A stretch of 21,723 bases of DNA from JBAWVR01 sp964583845 (lineage in GTDB: Bacteria > Patescibacteriota > Minisyncoccia > Phycocordibacterales > GWA1-40-21). How positions within the stretch are numbered: position 1 is the stretch's first letter; every line of letters starts with the position of its first letter. The stretch spans positions 1 through 21,723 of the forward strand of contig CAZOXG010000015.1 in assembly GCA_964583845.1 (NCBI GenBank), read 5' to 3'. Position numbers and translations under genes: made by a program. This document shows, piece after piece, positions 19,770 to 21,723 of this stretch. Under the pieces are notes generated by a model, which was given only the letters and a program-made list of their open reading frames with translations, had not been told where the DNA came from and did not search any database.

Positions 19770-21422
19770 TTACTTCCAACTCGTCAATCTCTTCACCGAT
19801 CTCTCCTTCCCTAAAACTTTCATTACCTGATGCAAATCTGGCGAATTAGTTTTTCCGGTCAAAGCCACACGGACCATTTTGGCAATGTCTGCCACTTGCC
19901 CTTTGTATTTAGTCGGTTCCAATTTAAAATCTTTACCGTTTGTCGCATAACCCAGTTGAGTTGCCACCGCTTTCATTTTATTAAACCAAGTATCTTTATC
20001 GTCATTTGGTTCGTAAGTTTCAGCAAACTTGTTGGTAGCCGATACCACATCGTTCCAATTTAACCCCGCCAACAATGCTTTACTTTGTTCTGTCTTTGTT
20101 GCGAAAAATTCATCAAAGAAATAACCAATTTCAGTTTTAACATCAGACCACTTGGCAATATCTTTTCGTCCGTTTGGAATACCTCTTTCAATTCCAAAAA
20201 CAGCCTTGCTGTATTCTACATTCCGTGTGAGCAAACCAGCCAACTCCTGATCGTATTTCAAAGCCCATTCTAAAACCATATTGTAAACTTCATCCACAGT
20301 CAAACTGGCCACAATATTTTTACTAATATCATCCAGTTTATTTAGGTCAAACAAAGCCCCACTCGGACTAAATTTTTTAACCTCAAGTTTATATTCTTTA
20401 TAGGACAAAGTTGGATTAGCTTTGCGCCAATCTTCAAAACCAGAGTTTAGCAAATTCATCAAATATTCAACAATGGCCACCGGTAAATATCCAGCATCAG
20501 TAAAAAATTGAACATTCGCTTCTGGATCTTTACGTTTACTTAGCTTACGACGAGCACCGTTATCCATCTTTTGAATTGGAGAATAATGACAGTAGGTTGG
20601 TGCGGTCCAGCCCAAAGCTTGAAATAATTGTAAATGAATTGGCAAAGAAGACAACCATTCATCACCTCTAACCACATTAGTGGTTTTCATCAAATGATCA
20701 TCAACAACATGGGCGAAGTGATAGGTTGGAAAACCATCTGACTTCAATAAAATTAAATCCAAATCATTTTCTGACATTTCGCGTTGACCACGAACCATAT
20801 CAAAAACTTTAACTTTATTTTCAAAATTTCCGTTAGAGCGAAAGCGAATACCAAAAGATTTTCTAGCTTCTAAGGCTGCCAAAATTTCTTCATCACTTTT
20901 GTCACGCCAGATGGCCCACTGACCACGGTAACCAGGACGAATTTTCTGAGTCTCTTGGTCATTGGTTATTTTTTCTAATTCCTCGGAAGTTGCAAAACAA
21001 GGATAAGCCAGATTATTTTCTACCAACCATTTAACATATGCGCGATAAATATCTAAACGAGCACTTTGTTTGTATGGGCCATAGGAACCGACTTCTTTCC
21101 CCAACTCTACTTCACCCTCATCAGGCATGATGCCATAATATTTTAGACTATCAACAATCACTTTGGTTGCCCCCTCTACTTCTCTCTTCTGATCCGTGTC
21201 CTCGATTCTCAAGTAAAAAATGCCGTCAGTTTGATGGGCCAAACGTTCATCAATGAGACAAGTATAAAGAATACCCAAGTGCATAAAACCTGTTGGGCTT
21301 GGACCAGCTCTCGTCACAAATTTGTCAGCCGGTAAATTTCTTTCCGGATATTTATTTTCTATTTCCTCAATGTTTAAAACATAAGGAAAAAGCTTATCAG
21401 CGATTAATTTGGCATTTTTCAT
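19770..21422 (-). CDS. gltX: Glutamyl-tRNA synthetase
   Basis: GluRS charges tRNA-Glu and, in organisms using GatCAB, often tRNA-Gln too. I start it at the ATG at 21422, giving 550 residues beginning MKNAKLIADKLFP; an upstream in-frame codon at 21476 lies inside a terminator stem and is unlikely. Class I motifs are GPSPTGFMHLGIL (HIGH-type, His48) and KLSKR (293-297, KMSKS-type), with RIEDTDQKR and FAHVVDDHLM between. The C-terminal anticodon-binding region follows. A GlnRS is less likely given the family motifs and the presence of gatCA. Confidence 0.96.
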   Translation of the reverse strand: MKNAKLIADKLFPYVLNIEEIENKYPERNLPADKFVTRAGPSPTGFMHLGILYTCLIDERLAHQTDGIFYLRIEDTDQKREVEGATKVIVDSLKYYGIMPDEGEVELGKEVGSYGPYKQSARLDIYRAYVKWLVENNLAYPCFATSEELEKITNDQETQKIRPGYRGQWAIWRDKSDEEILAALEARKSFGIRFRSNGNFENKVKVFDMVRGQREMSENDLDLILLKSDGFPTYHFAHVVDDHLMKTTNVVRGDEWLSSLPIHLQLFQALGWTAPTYCHYSPIQKMDNGARRKLSKRKDPEANVQFFTDAGYLPVAIVEYLMNLLNSGFEDWRKANPTLSYKEYKLEVKKFSPSGALFDLNKLDDISKNIVASLTVDEVYNMVLEWALKYDQELAGLLTRNVEYSKAVFGIERGIPNGRKDIAKWSDVKTEIGYFFDEFFATKTEQSKALLAGLNWNDVVSATNKFAETYEPNDDKDTWFNKMKAVATQLGYATNGKDFKLEPTKYKGQVADIAKMVRVALTGKTNSPDLHQVMKVLGKERSVKRLTSWK

Positions 21423-21457
21423 AAGTAAAATTACTATAGCGCAAAAATCATCAAAAA

Positions 21458-21493
21458 GAAACGGCCCCCTCGACAATCCGAGGGGGCCGTTTC
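21458..21493 (-). terminator. Terminator after the TspO-family gene
   Basis: Fifteen-base perfect G/C-rich arms (21458-21472, 21479-21493) with a six-base loop begin five bases after the TspO-like stop. On the minus strand a TTTCTTTTT tract follows. It separates this gene from gltX. Confidence 0.93.
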
Positions 21494-21498
21494 AAATT

Positions 21499-21723
21499 CT
21501 ATCTATTTAAATATACAATCGTAAATTGCAAAATAGTTGCGAATGCTCCCCACAAAAGGTAAGGAATGTTCAAATAAACCACCCAAGAAGTAATTGGAAA
21601 AATAGCAATAAAGGCCCAAACTAAAGTTCCTAAAACTAAAAGAATATCTATCGAGGCTAGCCACATATTTTGTAAACCAAATTGAATTGGAGAAAATATT
21701 ATATTAAATATAATATTTAATAT
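21499..21723 (-). CDS. TspO/MBR-family membrane protein, C-terminal part; cut by right edge
   Basis: Translating the minus strand from the right edge gives 75 codons without a stop, ending at TAG 21501-21499. The peptide contains IIFSPIQFGLQNMWLASIDI, then a hydrophobic helix, then IPYLLWGAFATILQFTIVYL and NR at the end. The PYLLWxxFA...LN ending and the preceding FGLQN-type segment are the signature of the last two helices of TspO/MBR proteins, small five-helix membrane proteins that bind porphyrins and related ligands. The first three helices lie beyond the window. A terminator follows directly. Confidence 0.85.
   Translation of the reverse strand: MLNIIFNIIFSPIQFGLQNMWLASIDILLVLGTLVWAFIAIFPITSWVVYLNIPYLLWGAFATILQFTIVYLNR

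Noticed and set aside
19770..21476. Longer GltX start at 21476
   Set aside because: The extension lies in the terminator stem of the upstream gene and is not GluRS-like.
2254..21723. Recoding of UGA as glycine, as in some Patescibacteria
   Set aside because: All recognised genes are intact and of normal length under the standard bacterial code.

Overview
The window is AT-rich bacterial DNA, read with the standard bacterial code (no in-frame UGA is needed). Genes are tightly packed, Shine-Dalgarno sequences are mostly absent, and there is a compact type IV pilus locus with simple pilins. Together these suggest a member of the Candidate Phyla Radiation (Patescibacteria), most likely a Parcubacteria-like lineage. 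That assignment is inferred from gene style and gene order; no marker gene proves it.

Layout. Positions 1-1500 are a tRNA region on the minus strand: tRNA-fMet, an elongator-type tRNA-Met(CAU), a LAGLIDADG homing endonuclease, and the 5' half of a tRNA (probably Asp, probably intron-interrupted) that runs off the left edge. Positions 1527-2144 encode a membrane-anchored protein with an HEPN-like RNQIAH motif. From 2254 to 18837 almost everything is on the minus strand. Read in the direction of transcription it is pilM, pilN, pilO, a PilP-like gene, pilB, a single-domain response regulator, pilT, pilC; then three pilin genes, the first two as separately terminated units; then the prepilin peptidase pilD, four minor pilins/pseudopilins, ligA, gatC and gatA. 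A ComF-family gene (18892-19554) is divergent from pilM. gltX (19770-21422) converges on it, and the C-terminal part of a TspO/MBR-family gene is cut by the right edge.

How the genes fit together. PilM/N/O plus the PilP-like protein form the inner-membrane alignment complex. PilB and PilT extend and retract the fibre on the PilC platform, and PilD processes the prepilins. A neighbouring ComF homologue and a ligase gene directly behind the minor pilins are compatible with a pilus used for DNA uptake. GatCA (GatB not seen) and a GluRS fit the indirect amidation route to Gln-/Asn-tRNA.

The most unusual part is the tRNA region. Downstream of both CAU tRNAs lies a short element bounded by copies of that tRNA's own 3' end, one direct and one inverted. 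In both cases the inverted copy is interrupted by a small perfect hairpin at the same place, the T-arm/acceptor boundary (position 65/66). The two elements also share an internal core. I do not recognise this as a known element family.
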